From Jiangella muralis (lineage in GTDB: Bacteria > Actinomycetota > Actinomycetes > Jiangellales > Jiangellaceae): a stretch of 64,000 nucleotides of DNA. The stretch's first letter is position 1, and each line of letters begins with the position of its first letter. The position numbers were made by a program, and so were the translations under genes. Shown piece after piece: positions 18,736 to 26,456 of the stretch. The notes beneath the pieces are model-generated. The model saw only the letters and a program-made list of their open reading frames with translations. It did not search any database and was not told the DNA's origin. The DNA lies in contig NZ_LFXL01000010.1 in NCBI RefSeq assembly GCF_001270745.1, positions 418,629 through 482,628 on the forward strand, given 5' to 3'.

Positions 18736-18763
18736 TCAAGATTCTTGATGCCGAGATTCTTGA
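18736..18763. repeat. AT-rich palindrome and direct repeat between terL and portal
   Basis: TCAAGATTCTTGA (18736-18748) is a perfect odd palindrome. Its half AGATTCTTGA recurs 15 bases on (18754-18763). It is one of the few AT-rich patches in the prophage and sits in the 43-base gap upstream of the portal gene. Possible operator, promoter element or processing site. Confidence 0.6.
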
Positions 18764-18764
18764 G

Positions 18765-20114
18765 TCACGAAACCGCGCCGACGCGGATAGGCGCCCGCAC
18801 CGGCAGCCGGTCGAACGCGAGCAGCGCGTTGCCCGCGGCCACGATCGGGGACACGTCGCTGGCCGACGCCCGCCTGCCGAACAGCTGGCCGGAGTCGCCG
18901 GCGTTGCGCCACGCCGCACCCTCCGCGGCGTCGTTCAGCGCCTTCTGGTCCGGGTGCCTGAGCTCGCCCTCGCGCAGCGCGGTCATGAGGTTTGACGCCG
19001 CGGTCACCGCGTCCCGGTACACGAACGCCGTCAGCTTCGGCTTCGGTCGCGCCTTGTCCAGACCCTCGGCCACCGGCCTGTTCTGCCCCACGTCGTCGTA
19101 CGCGATCGGCACCTTGTACTTGCGCGAGATCCGCAGCGCCTCCCGCCCGACCGTGCGGGGGTCGGCATGCTCGAGCAGCTGTACATGCGCGAGTCCCTCC
19201 GCATCGCGCCACGCCGCCACCAGCGCCGCGTGCTCGCCGATCGGGTCGACGTCGAACGCCAGCCCGAACCGCAGCGGCCGCGGCGCCAGCTCGGCAGCGG
19301 CAGCGGTCCAGAGCGCCTCGGGGATGGCGCGGGTGTCCGACGACGCCGGCCACACGCCCAGGTACTCCATCGCCCACTGCATGACGTTGTCGAACCCGGC
19401 CCGCCGCGCCCGCATCTTCTCGATCGTGGTCAGCGTGCCGATGCCGAGATGCACCCGCTGCCAGACCGCCTCGTCCTCCCAGTCGTCGTCCGGCTCCGCG
19501 GCGTAGATGGACACCATGCGGCCAGGCGCGTACGAGCCGAGCACGATGCCCGTGCGGCCGGCGGCCCCCGCCTCCAGCTCGTTCCAGAACCAGCCGGCGC
19601 GCTCGGTGCCAGGCGTCCCGCTGAGCACGATCTGCCCGCCGTCGATGGTGTCGAACAGCGGCATCACCGCCTGCTGCAGGTCCAGGCTCTCCTGCGGGTC
19701 CAGCTCCTGCGGCTCGTCCACGTACACGATGCGGGTGCCGTCACCACGCACGCTCTCCGGCTTCGGCGCGCACACCCACAGCCTGGAGCCGTTGTCGAAC
19801 TCGAACGCCTCATGGCCGGCGCCGCGGTAGATCTTGGGCGCGCCCTTCGGTTTCCGACGCTCGATCGTGCGGGCCATCTTCATGAACCGGTCACGCGCCT
19901 TGACCCCGGACTGCGCCGTGGTCAGGATCTCCGACTCGTCCTCCACCAGCGCCACGCCGAGCATCCACGACCAGACCGCGGTGGTCTTGCCCTTGCGTCG
20001 CGGCCACTGGATCGCGTTGACTTCCTCGCCGGCGTCGAGCTGCTCGCCGAGCTCGTGCTGGTACGACTGCAGCCGCACGCCGAGCAGTCGGGAACCGGTC
20101 TCAATCTTGGTCAT
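18765..20114 (-). CDS. terminase large subunit
   Basis: DNA-packaging motor, 449 aa from ATG 20114. ATPase domain with Walker A-like PRRKGKTT (residues 38-45) and Walker B RIVYVDEP (near 129-134). Nuclease domain with FGLAFDVDPIGEHAALVAAW and VPIAYDDVGQNRPV acidic clusters. No separate small subunit gene is visible; an HNH gene lies just upstream. Confidence 0.9.
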   Translation of the reverse strand: MTKIETGSRLLGVRLQSYQHELGEQLDAGEEVNAIQWPRRKGKTTAVWSWMLGVALVEDESEILTTAQSGVKARDRFMKMARTIERRKPKGAPKIYRGAGHEAFEFDNGSRLWVCAPKPESVRGDGTRIVYVDEPQELDPQESLDLQQAVMPLFDTIDGGQIVLSGTPGTERAGWFWNELEAGAAGRTGIVLGSYAPGRMVSIYAAEPDDDWEDEAVWQRVHLGIGTLTTIEKMRARRAGFDNVMQWAMEYLGVWPASSDTRAIPEALWTAAAAELAPRPLRFGLAFDVDPIGEHAALVAAWRDAEGLAHVQLLEHADPRTVGREALRISRKYKVPIAYDDVGQNRPVAEGLDKARPKPKLTAFVYRDAVTAASNLMTALREGELRHPDQKALNDAAEGAAWRNAGDSGQLFGRRASASDVSPIVAAGNALLAFDRLPVRAPIRVGAVS

Positions 20115-20222
20115 GGCGCAAGCCTCTGACCTGCGACAATGCGACCCCGAAGAAAAAGGGAGCGGACTGCGCGTTGGGGTTTCCACAGGTCACGAACTTT
20201 TCGATCATGACCGCCACCGTCG

Positions 20223-20519
20223 TCACCATCGTGGCATCCGCGGGTCGCGTGGGCGCGGGCGTCTGCTCGCGGCGGCGATGCGACCACCGAGCTTGCCACC
20301 AGCCGAGGTGTTGCACCTGGCGTGGGCCGGGCCGTGGTTGGCTGGGTCGTCCCTGCTGCCACCGAGCGCCAGTTCGACGAGGTGGTCGACGTGCCACGCC
20401 TCGCGGTCCAGATCGATGGGTCGGCCGCAACGTGAGCACGGCTGCACCTGGCCGCGGGCACGGATGGCAGCCCTGGCCTTGGTGACCCTGCGTCCTGCCC
20501 ACCCGGACCGGGCGCCCAC
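20223..20519 (-). CDS. HNH endonuclease
   Basis: 98 aa from GTG 20519. Zinc-binding CSRCG and a CN pair (ARCNTSAGG) frame the active site WHVDHLVELALGG...NHGPAHARCN, a complete HNH motif. HNH proteins next to the large terminase are required for packaging/cleavage at cos ends in HK97-like phages, so cos-type packaging is likely. Lies 108 bases upstream of terL; no gene seen in that gap. Confidence 0.85.
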   Translation of the reverse strand: MGARSGWAGRRVTKARAAIRARGQVQPCSRCGRPIDLDREAWHVDHLVELALGGSRDDPANHGPAHARCNTSAGGKLGGRIAAASRRPRPRDPRMPRW

Positions 20520-20521
20520 GG

Positions 20522-20701
20522 TCAGACCTGGCGGTTGGCGGGCGCGGCGGCGACGATGCCGGTGCCGGCGAGGAACGCGGACGCGACGGCGACCCACTCG
20601 GCGGGCGATACGGCCCCGTCGGTGAGCGCGGTGCCCAGCGCGGCCAGGCCGGCGGCGAGGCCACCGGCCACGGCCTTGGCGTACGGAGCGAGGCGGCTCA
20701 T
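20522..20701 (-). CDS. small membrane protein, holin candidate
   Basis: 59 aa with two hydrophobic segments (AVAGGLAAGLAALGTALTDG and WVAVASAFLAGTGIVAAAP) separated by a short SPAE turn. Directly follows the endolysin with a TGATG overlap, the usual place for a holin in actinophages. Confidence 0.7.
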   Translation of the reverse strand: MSRLAPYAKAVAGGLAAGLAALGTALTDGAVSPAEWVAVASAFLAGTGIVAAAPANRQV

Positions 20702-21381
20702 CAGGCGTCCTTCACGATGGCTCGGAGGTCGTCGCGGACCTGCCGTCCCGTCGGGGTCGAGCCCTTGGCGGCCTCGTCGAGCAGGCCGTGCACGGCGATG
20801 CGCACGGCGGCGATGAGCTGTTCCTGGGTCACGTCGTCCTCCGGGTCGGGCTCGGGTCGGGGGTTGCCGGCGAGGGCGCCAGCGCGGATGAGCTCCATGA
20901 GCGGGTCGCCGGGGCACTCGGTTGAGGCACCGGGGACCTGCTGGTGGCCGCGCACGAGGGTGGCCTTGGGGCTGCGCTTGAGGATGTCGGCGCGGAGCTG
21001 GCGGAAGGCGTTGACGGCCGCCGTGGTGGGCTCCTCGTCGTTGCCGATGACGAACAGCACGCCGTGCGAGTGGCGGTTCTCGCTGGGGTTGCTGTCACTG
21101 GCGCTGTGGGCGCCGACGCGGTCGAGGCCGCGCAGGGTCCAGATGCAGCCGTGCCCGTCGATGGCCATCGAGTAGCCGATGTCCGACCAGCCGCGGCCGT
21201 CGATGTGGTACTGCCGCCAGCCGCGGAGGCGCCGAGCGACGTCAGCGTCGCTGATGCCCTGCAGTCGCACGTTGCCCGAGGCCGGATAGTGCACGTTGAT
21301 GCGGGTGACGGCCGACGCGGAAAGCGTGTCGCCGCCGGGTGCGGTCGAGGTCCACGCGGACCGGGGGCGGTATGTCGCCAT
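20701..21381 (-). CDS. endolysin, N-acetylmuramoyl-L-alanine amidase
   Basis: 226 aa from ATG 21381. Amidase_2 (PGRP-like) domain with zinc-ligand histidine in INVHYPAS (near residue 31), GYSMAIDGHGCIW, HSHGVLFVIGN and GHQQVPGASTECPGDPLMELI. The last 70 residues form an acidic linker and a helical tail without a known cell-wall-binding repeat. It opens the late operon, ahead of HNH and terminase. Confidence 0.88.
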   Translation of the reverse strand: MATYRPRSAWTSTAPGGDTLSASAVTRINVHYPASGNVRLQGISDADVARRLRGWRQYHIDGRGWSDIGYSMAIDGHGCIWTLRGLDRVGAHSASDSNPSENRHSHGVLFVIGNDEEPTTAAVNAFRQLRADILKRSPKATLVRGHQQVPGASTECPGDPLMELIRAGALAGNPRPEPDPEDDVTQEQLIAAVRIAVHGLLDEAAKGSTPTGRQVRDDLRAIVKDA

Positions 21382-21436
21382 GGCCCCAGTGTACGAGCAT
21401 CGCAGTGCTATACCGAGCAATGTGGGCGCGGCATGA

Positions 21437-21471
21437 CGAGGCCCCCGCGTCGAGCAGACGCGGGGGCCTCG
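21437..21471 (-). terminator. strong hairpin between toxin-antitoxin pair and late operon
   Basis: Perfect 15-bp stem (21437-21451 with 21457-21471), 5-base loop, 12 bases past the antitoxin stop. It should stop transcription of the toxin-antitoxin unit before the lysis gene, insulating late genes in the lysogen. Confidence 0.85.
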
Positions 21472-21482
21472 TTCTGCTTGGG

Positions 21483-21824
21483 TCAGCGGATGGTGACGAT
21501 GTCGCGGCCGGGGAACTCGGCCACGACGTGGACCTTGCCACCGAGGGCCGCGACGTAGCGGCTGATGGTGGATAGCTCGGTCCGCTCAAGCTCGGCGGAC
21601 TCGATCTCACTCACGCGCTTCTGCGTGACCCCCATCGCCTTAGCGACGGCGGTCTGCGGCTTGCCCTGCTCCTTGCGGATCTCGGCCAGCCGGTACGCGG
21701 CGATCTCGGCCTCGAGTTCGGCGCGGGCCTCAGCGACCGCGGCCTCGTCGACGTTCAGCTTGGCCCGGGTCTCGGTCCAGGTGGACCAGCCGGGCGGCGT
21801 GGTGCGGTTGGCGTGCGTGCTCAT
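21483..21824 (-). CDS. XRE-family antitoxin, HigA-like
   Basis: 113 aa from ATG 21824 with a good RBS (GGAGAAGAAG). Helix-turn-helix PQTAVAKAMGVTQKRVSEIES in the middle (residues about 56-77), a helical Ala/Glu-rich N-terminus, and a C-terminal TELSTISRYVAALGGKVHVVAEF segment typical of antitoxins paired with Gp49-like toxins. Downstream of the toxin by 137 bases. It is the only repressor-like HTH protein in the prophage apart from the excisionase-like gene, so it may also influence lysogeny (inference). Confidence 0.82.
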   Translation of the reverse strand: MSTHANRTTPPGWSTWTETRAKLNVDEAAVAEARAELEAEIAAYRLAEIRKEQGKPQTAVAKAMGVTQKRVSEIESAELERTELSTISRYVAALGGKVHVVAEFPGRDIVTIR

Positions 21825-21961
21825 CTCTTCTTCTCCTGCCCCCGCCCGGCCTACGTGGCCCGGAGCGACGTACGGGGGTCGGAACGCCTGCTCGGCGTTC
21901 CTTCCTGGGGATGGTGGTGCGCGGCGTGTGCTCTGCGCCGGTGGTGCGATGACGCCGGCCG

Positions 21962-22318
21962 CTACTTGCGGCCTTTCTTCTGCTGCTCCAGCCAGGCCAA
22001 CCACTCGTCGTAACGGTTGTCGGCCAGCGGGATCGCGGTCTTGTACCAGCCCCTCCAGTCGTCGCTCTTGTCGCCGGCGACCAGAAGGATTGCTTCTCGG
22101 TTCGGGTCGAACACGAACAGGATCCGGACTGTCTTGGTGATCAACTCCTTCATGTTGTTGTGGCGGCTGCCCTCGATCTTCCCGACGACGGGTCGACGGA
22201 GGCCTGGGCCGTCGGCCTGGAGCATGTCGATGCTCGCCAGCGCATGGTCCTTGGGCTTGCCTGCGAGGCTGTCCAGCCACTCGGTCACGCTGTCGTGCAT
22301 GTTGACGGTCCAGGTCAT
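21962..22318 (-). CDS. RelE/HigB-type toxin (phage Gp49-like)
   Basis: 118 aa. MTWTVNMHDSVTEWLDSL at the start and HNNMKELITKTVRILFVFDPNREAILLVAGDK in the core match the Gp49/HigB family of ribosome-dependent mRNA interferases; the basic tail EQQKKGRK is typical. Toxin-first order is characteristic of HigBA. ATG 22318 lies 7 bases after a TATAGT element, fitting a leaderless mRNA; GTG 22324 two codons upstream is an alternative. Confidence 0.85.
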   Translation of the reverse strand: MTWTVNMHDSVTEWLDSLAGKPKDHALASIDMLQADGPGLRRPVVGKIEGSRHNNMKELITKTVRILFVFDPNREAILLVAGDKSDDWRGWYKTAIPLADNRYDEWLAWLEQQKKGRK

Positions 22319-22354
22319 GTCCACAACTATACCCCCAAACTACTAGTAGGTCTA
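22319..22354 (-). promoter_or_regulatory. leaderless promoter of the toxin-antitoxin unit with palindromic operator
   Basis: On the - strand TAGACC (22354-22349), a 17-base spacer and TATAGT (22331-22326) stand 7 bases before ATG 22318. The perfect palindrome CTACTAGTAG (22340-22349) sits between the two boxes, well placed for autorepression by the HigA-like protein. Confidence 0.7.
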
Positions 22355-22447
22355 TGGTATTCCTCTGGTGATCCACAGGAGAGCGCCACGTCGTTCTGTC
22401 CAGGGTGGCGCGTAGCCTGCGGGCTCCATCTAAGGCTTGGGGGGCCG

Positions 22448-22750
22448 ATGTTCTGGAGGAAGAAGAAGCGGGACCTGTTCGACGGGCTTCTCACGCCCGA
22501 GGGCGTCGACAACGGCATCAAGTTCCTGGCGTTCACCGAAGGCTGGCAGCACGCCGCGATGTACCGGGCGCGTCACGGAATCCCTGAGAACGCCTCCGAC
22601 ATCGAGCCCCCGGACGACCTCGCAGAGAAGGCGGCACCGTTCGGGGAGCGGTACATGCGGGCGTTCTACATCGGCATGGTCGAGTCGTTGAAGCACCCCG
22701 AGGTGACGGGGGACGCCAACGTCATCGCTCGCGTGTACAACGGCGGCTAG
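22448..22750 (+). CDS. prophage protein of unknown function, + strand
   Basis: 100 aa from ATG 22448 with a G-rich RBS-like run upstream. Basic start MFWRKKKRDLFDGL, then a helical acidic body. No family recognised. It is the only rightward gene in the prophage interior, has its own strong terminator and is divergent from the toxin promoter, so it is probably expressed in the lysogen. Confidence 0.6.
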   Translation: MFWRKKKRDLFDGLLTPEGVDNGIKFLAFTEGWQHAAMYRARHGIPENASDIEPPDDLAEKAAPFGERYMRAFYIGMVESLKHPEVTGDANVIARVYNGG

Positions 22751-22767
22751 GCTCGGCGAACATGGTG

Positions 22768-22798
22768 GTGCCCCGGCCGGTTCGAGCGGCCGGGGCAC
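22768..22798. terminator. bidirectional hairpin between convergent prophage genes
   Basis: Perfect 12-bp stem (22768-22779 with 22787-22798), 7-base loop. It lies between the stop of the + strand 100-aa gene and the stop of the leftward early operon. Confidence 0.85.
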
Positions 22799-22806
22799 TG
22801 GTCTGA

Positions 22807-23097
22807 CTAGAGCGGCGGGTTCTCTTTAGACCGGAGGTAATCGATCGTCTTCTGGATAGCCGCGTCGAACTCCTGGCGTGCCTCGTGCTCGTCCTCGTTG
22901 CTGAGGAGGACGATCGGGACACCTGGCGCGATGAGCAGGTCCGCCCTCGTGGGGCCGCCCATTCCATCGCCGGGAATGCCGAGCGTCAGGAACTCCGGCC
23001 ATGGCGAGTTGAGCATGCGCTGGATGGTGGCCCGGACGGCGATGGCAGAGTCGTCTGGCATCTCGAACGTGAGGTTGCCGTACTTGATGGACGTCAT
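22807..23097 (-). CDS. early-operon protein of unknown function (prophage)
   Basis: 96 aa from ATG 23097, overlapping the upstream stop by 4 bases. MTSIKYGNLTFEMPDDSAIAV looks like a beta-rich start. The C-terminal half is acidic helical (NEDEHEARQEFDAAIQKTIDYL). Last gene of the early operon. No family recognised. Confidence 0.6.
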   Translation of the reverse strand: MTSIKYGNLTFEMPDDSAIAVRATIQRMLNSPWPEFLTLGIPGDGMGGPTRADLLIAPGVPIVLLSNEDEHEARQEFDAAIQKTIDYLRSKENPPL

Positions 23098-23294
23098 GCC
23101 GTCAGCCTGCCCGACGCGGACCCGGTCCGGGAGGCCGATCGGGGACTGTTCGTCAGCTCCACGAACACCTTGTGCGCCTCGAACAGGTGCTTGGGGCAGA
23201 GCTGGACCTCCTCGTCGCCCTGCCCCGCGACAGGGTTCTCGCACCTGTTGCCGTCGCGGCGGAGGTACCTGCACCGCTCGACGCGGGCGGCCAT
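23094..23294 (-). CDS. small Cys/His zinc-finger protein (prophage)
   Basis: 66 aa. RCRYLRRDGNRCENP...LCPKHLFEAH gives a C-x9-C...C-x2-H pattern common in short proteins of actinobacterial phages and integrative elements. Starts at ATG 23294 in a 1-base overlap with the preceding stop. Probably zinc-binding; role unknown. Confidence 0.65.
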   Translation of the reverse strand: MAARVERCRYLRRDGNRCENPVAGQGDEEVQLCPKHLFEAHKVFVELTNSPRSASRTGSASGRLTA

Positions 23295-23677
23295 CACGCC
23301 CACCCCAGCGCGTCGACGATGCCCAGGGCGGCGATCACCGCGGCGATGCCGCAGCCGGCCCCGACCCACAGCCCCGTGAAGTAGCTGTCGCGGCCGGGGA
23401 CGACGACCTTCTCCGGCACGCCGGTGTCGGGCAGGACCCGCGACGTGAGGTCGCATGCGGCCTCGAGCCGCCGCAGGCGGATGTCGTGGGTGGCGATCTG
23501 GTCGGAGTGCTGGTCGACGGTCATGCCGAGCGTGCCGGCCGGGAGGCTGAGGTCGGCGCTCGTCCCGGCGAGGCGGGCCAGGATGTGGCCCACGGAGGCG
23601 TCGAGCTCGTCCCTGGCCTCCGTCAGGTCGGCGACAAGCTCGGCGGCGGTGACGTCGTCGGTGGGCGTGGCGGTCAT
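23294..23677 (-). CDS. coiled-coil protein with C-terminal membrane helix (prophage)
   Basis: 127 aa. Acidic helical N-terminus (AAELVADLTEARDELDASVG), a second helix (IATHDIRLRRLEAACDL) and a C-terminal hydrophobic segment (GAGCGIAAVIAALGIVDAL). The layout resembles small phage tail-anchored proteins. Overlaps neighbours by 1 and 4 bases. Confidence 0.62.
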   Translation of the reverse strand: MTATPTDDVTAAELVADLTEARDELDASVGHILARLAGTSADLSLPAGTLGMTVDQHSDQIATHDIRLRRLEAACDLTSRVLPDTGVPEKVVVPGRDSYFTGLWVGAGCGIAAVIAALGIVDALGWA

Positions 23678-23904
23678 GGTGCTGTCCTCTCGTCGCGCTG
23701 CTCGCGCTCTACGAGCAGCAGGTGGTGGTGCTGGGCGTACGCCCGGATGTCGGGGAGCCGGTCGAGGCTGACGACGTAGCCGCCGAGAGCCACGCTGCGG
23801 CTGTAGACCTCGGTCACGGCGCGGACGGCATCGAAGGCGCCCGTGCCCGTGACGGTGATCCGGCGGCGCTTGCGGTGGAGGTGGGCGACGAGGTCCGGGC
23901 TCAC
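23674..23904 (-). CDS. basic small protein (prophage)
   Basis: 76 aa, starting MSPDLVAHLHRKRRRITVTGTGAF. An alpha/beta look with a basic patch and a His run (YAQHHHLLL) suggests nucleic-acid contact, but no family is recognised. Coupled to the DUF3631 gene by an ATGA overlap. Confidence 0.6.
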   Translation of the reverse strand: MSPDLVAHLHRKRRRITVTGTGAFDAVRAVTEVYSRSVALGGYVVSLDRLPDIRAYAQHHHLLLVEREQRDERTAP

Positions 23905-25274
23905 GGTTCGCCCTCACACGCGCGGCCGTGGTCATCGCTGTCGACCGGATGCCCGCACTCGGGGCATGCGGGCACGACGAGCTGGAGGTTCGGCCTGCCC
24001 TCGGCGCCGTCCTGTGCGGGTAGGCGTCCGAAGGTGTCCGACCCCGTCCCTATGGGGTCTGACCTGGTGTTATGTCCGGACACCTTCGAATCGCCGGACG
24101 CCTTCATGGTGTCCGGCCCGTCCAAGGTGTCCGGGCGTTCCTGCTGGTCAGCGTCCAGTTGGACGGCATGGACGTCTTGGGACGCCTTGTCGGCCGGGAG
24201 GTACCGCTCGAAGGCGTCGAGGAAGTCAGGCAGGCAGTAGCCGCGGGCGGTCTTGGCTGTGTTGTGCCCGGTGCGGATGTCGTACTCGGCCAGCCGTCGG
24301 CCGAGCTTGGAGGGGTTCATCTCGAAGTCGCGCCACGGTGCGTCCTCGACCTGCTGGAGCCGGTTGCACAGCTCCTTGGAGGGCAGGAACGACACCGTCA
24401 TGGCGGTGAAGATGTCGCGGATGTCGCCCAGCAGCCGCACGTTCAGCGACGCCTCGGAGTCGTGCTCCTCGGCCTCCGCCGTCAGCGCCTCGGCCGCGCG
24501 CCGCGCTCGCGCTGGCCAGTCCCCGCCGATGGCGTCCGCCACGGCGATCAGCGGCTCCCAGGTGTCAGCGGCCCGGTCCTCGACCGGGAGGTCCGGCTCC
24601 GCCGTCGACAGTGCGCCGATGGCGCCCTGCGCCCAGAGCGCCAGCCGTTCGCTCAGCTCGACCAGCGCGGGAGAGTCGCGGCGCCGCCGGTAGGGGCTGA
24701 CCCGCTCCGAGGGCTTGCGCCGGCGCATCTGCACGACGACGGCCCGGTCCTCGATGGTGTCGGGCATCCTCCCGATCCCCGCGAGGGCCGCCATCGCGAA
24801 GACCTCGAACTCGGTAGGGATGTGCGACGGCCCGACCGTGCGGCCGTAGTTGAGGCCGCGCTGGAACCCCGCGTTCAACAGCCCGCGAAGATCCTCATTC
24901 TGCTCGGCCTTGACCTTGGTCCCGAAGATCGTGTCGGCCTCGTCGATGAGCAGCGTCGGCGGGTGCTCGCCGCCCAGGCTGCGGAAGATATAGGAGACGC
25001 TGGCGTTGACCACCCGCAGGGGCGAGTGCGCCAGCACGTCCACCACCTCGAGCAGTCGGCTCTTGCCCGACCGCTTCTCGGCGGACCGGATCACCAGGCG
25101 GGGCGCGTACTCGAACGCCGGCAGGCAATGTGTCGTGGCGACCCAGAGGACGGTGGCGTCGACCGTCTCCGGCGTCGGGAGGATGCAGTACCTCGTGATC
25201 GCCGTGCGCACGTCGTCAAGCAGCTCGGCACCCTCGGCCAGGGGGTCGCCGTAGTCGGTGCCGTAGTCGATCAC
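23901..25274 (-). CDS. DUF3631-type ATPase, putative phage replication protein
   Basis: 457 aa. P-loop SAEKRSGKSRL (residues 64-74), Walker B TLLIDEADTIF, and the DUF3631 C-terminal region with EASLNVRLLGDIRDIF and a winged-helix-like FEMNPSKLGRRLAEYDI. After a disordered acidic linker it ends in a zinc knuckle (CPECGHPVDSDDHGRAC). DUF3631 proteins are common in actinobacterial phages and integrative elements and resemble primase-associated helicases. It is the only obvious replication candidate here. Confidence 0.82.
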   Translation of the reverse strand: MIDYGTDYGDPLAEGAELLDDVRTAITRYCILPTPETVDATVLWVATTHCLPAFEYAPRLVIRSAEKRSGKSRLLEVVDVLAHSPLRVVNASVSYIFRSLGGEHPPTLLIDEADTIFGTKVKAEQNEDLRGLLNAGFQRGLNYGRTVGPSHIPTEFEVFAMAALAGIGRMPDTIEDRAVVVQMRRRKPSERVSPYRRRRDSPALVELSERLALWAQGAIGALSTAEPDLPVEDRAADTWEPLIAVADAIGGDWPARARRAAEALTAEAEEHDSEASLNVRLLGDIRDIFTAMTVSFLPSKELCNRLQQVEDAPWRDFEMNPSKLGRRLAEYDIRTGHNTAKTARGYCLPDFLDAFERYLPADKASQDVHAVQLDADQQERPDTLDGPDTMKASGDSKVSGHNTRSDPIGTGSDTFGRLPAQDGAEGRPNLQLVVPACPECGHPVDSDDHGRACEGEP

Positions 25275-25627
25275 GAGGCGACTCCGTACTGGTCGACGGG
25301 CACCTGCAGGAGCTCGGCCCGGCGGCGCTGGAGCTCAGCCCAGGACGGGCGGTTGTCGTACTCGTAGTCGGCCGACACGTCGCGGCTGGCCTCACTAATC
25401 CGGTACCGGACGAGGAGGTCGTTGGTCTCGAACTCCTCGGCGAGGCGGGCTCGGATGGCGTCGTCGGTGCCGTCGAGCCGCCAGCACTCGGCGGCCCGAA
25501 CGCAGCTGGCCACCCGGCGGGGGTCGTCTGGCGGCAGCGCCTCGAAGTCGGGGGATCCATAGACCGGCAGCTCGCCAGCCGTGATGCCTCGCTCGATGTA
25601 CGCCGCCGCCCATGCGGCCGTGGTCAT
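25271..25627 (-). CDS. DUF2742-like phage protein
   Basis: 118 aa. The pattern AAYIERGITAGELPVYGSPDFEALPPDDPRRVASCVRAAECW matches the short DUF2742 family found next to replication genes in mycobacteriophages and actinobacterial prophages. Overlaps the DUF3631 gene start by 4 bases. Function unknown. Confidence 0.7.
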   Translation of the reverse strand: MTTAAWAAAYIERGITAGELPVYGSPDFEALPPDDPRRVASCVRAAECWRLDGTDDAIRARLAEEFETNDLLVRYRISEASRDVSADYEYDNRPSWAELQRRRAELLQVPVDQYGVAS

Positions 25628-25788
25628 CCCGCCTCGGGCAGCTGGTCGAGCACGTGCTGCGGAGCGTTCATCTGCTCCAGCGTGCTCCCGAGAGCTTCAT
25701 CCAGGCGGACTAGGCGGTCCAGCTCGGCACGGATGATCTGTGCGCCGCGGGCGAGGGTGCCCTCGTCGTCGACTGCCCGGGTGGTCAC
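25624..25788 (-). CDS. 54-aa helical early protein (prophage)
   Basis: GTG 25788 in a GTGA overlap with the excisionase-like gene; ends in an ATGA overlap. Helical throughout (LARGAQIIRAELDRLVRLDEALGS). No family recognised; called from the coupled chain. Confidence 0.58.
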   Translation of the reverse strand: MTTRAVDDEGTLARGAQIIRAELDRLVRLDEALGSTLEQMNAPQHVLDQLPEAG

Positions 25789-26003
25789 GCGGACGCCTTG
25801 GGCTCGACGGGAGTAACGAGCGCGAGCGCGTCCTCGCGGCGGATGCGGACGAGGGTGCCGCCGACCTTGTACGCGGTGAGCCGGCCGTCCTTGATCTGGC
25901 CGTCTACCCACGCGAGGCTCGTCCCGAACATCTCGGCGACGTCCTGGCGGGTGAGATCCGGGACGACCCCGGTCTCGACGATGTCGGTGCTTCGTGCCAC
26001 CAT
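25785..26003 (-). CDS. xis: excisionase-like HTH protein
   Basis: 72 aa. HTH_17/MerR-like winged helix: LTRQDVAEMFGTSLAWVDGQIKDGRLTAYKVGGTLVRIRREDALALV. First gene of the early operon and the gene nearest the integrase. It could be the recombination directionality factor for the serine integrase or the early regulator. RDFs of serine integrases are diverse, so excisionase is tentative. Confidence 0.72.
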   Translation of the reverse strand: MVARSTDIVETGVVPDLTRQDVAEMFGTSLAWVDGQIKDGRLTAYKVGGTLVRIRREDALALVTPVEPKASA

Positions 26004-26248
26004 GTGCGAGCCCTTCCGTGGAGGTTGGGTCGAGAGCGGCCGGGTGATCTTTTGCGGGAGAGCCTGGCCGTTCTCGCTGTACTTGCACGGGTGTATTTCA
26101 AGCCGTCAGGGCCTTGGTTCGTCCGTGCGTCCAGAATCATCCGCCTTGGGACTCCCTGAGTCCAGCAATGGCGAAACAGGGCTGTCGGAGGTCCGTGCTA
26201 GGGCGGAATCGGTGCCACCAGGGCGTTACCTCGGACCCGCCGAAGACA

Positions 26249-26278
26249 GTGTGTGGACGTGTGTGGCGGTGTGTGCCG
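26249..26278. repeat. three tandem decamers, GTGTGTGG core
   Basis: gtgtgtggac, gtgtgtggcg and gtgtgtgccg follow head to tail with a 10-bp period, so each copy faces nearly the same side of the helix. Such phased repeats often bind a cooperatively acting protein such as an excisionase. Confidence 0.65.
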
Positions 26279-26393
26279 TAACGAATGGATGCTCATACGT
26301 GCTCGCGGATGCTGTTCGCCGCCGCTCTTGGCAACAGGCCCACCTCACCCGTAGGCTGGCGCGACCGGGCATCCAGGTGGGCTGAATTGTCCG

Positions 26394-26456
26394 CATCGTG
26401 GGACGACCGGCGAATCTTGTTCGCTCTCAGGTGAAGAATTGGCCAATCCCACGATG
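26394..26456. repeat. 10-bp inverted repeat beside the integrase stop
   Basis: catcgtggga (26394-26403) and tcccacgatg (26447-26456) are exact complements with a 43-base spacer, 9 bases beyond the end of the integrase gene. May be a long-loop hairpin or a binding-site pair. Confidence 0.55.

Noticed and set aside
25798..26385. 195-codon + strand frame over the int-xis control region
   Set aside because: Antisense to the excisionase-like gene on its left and lacking any motif or RBS.
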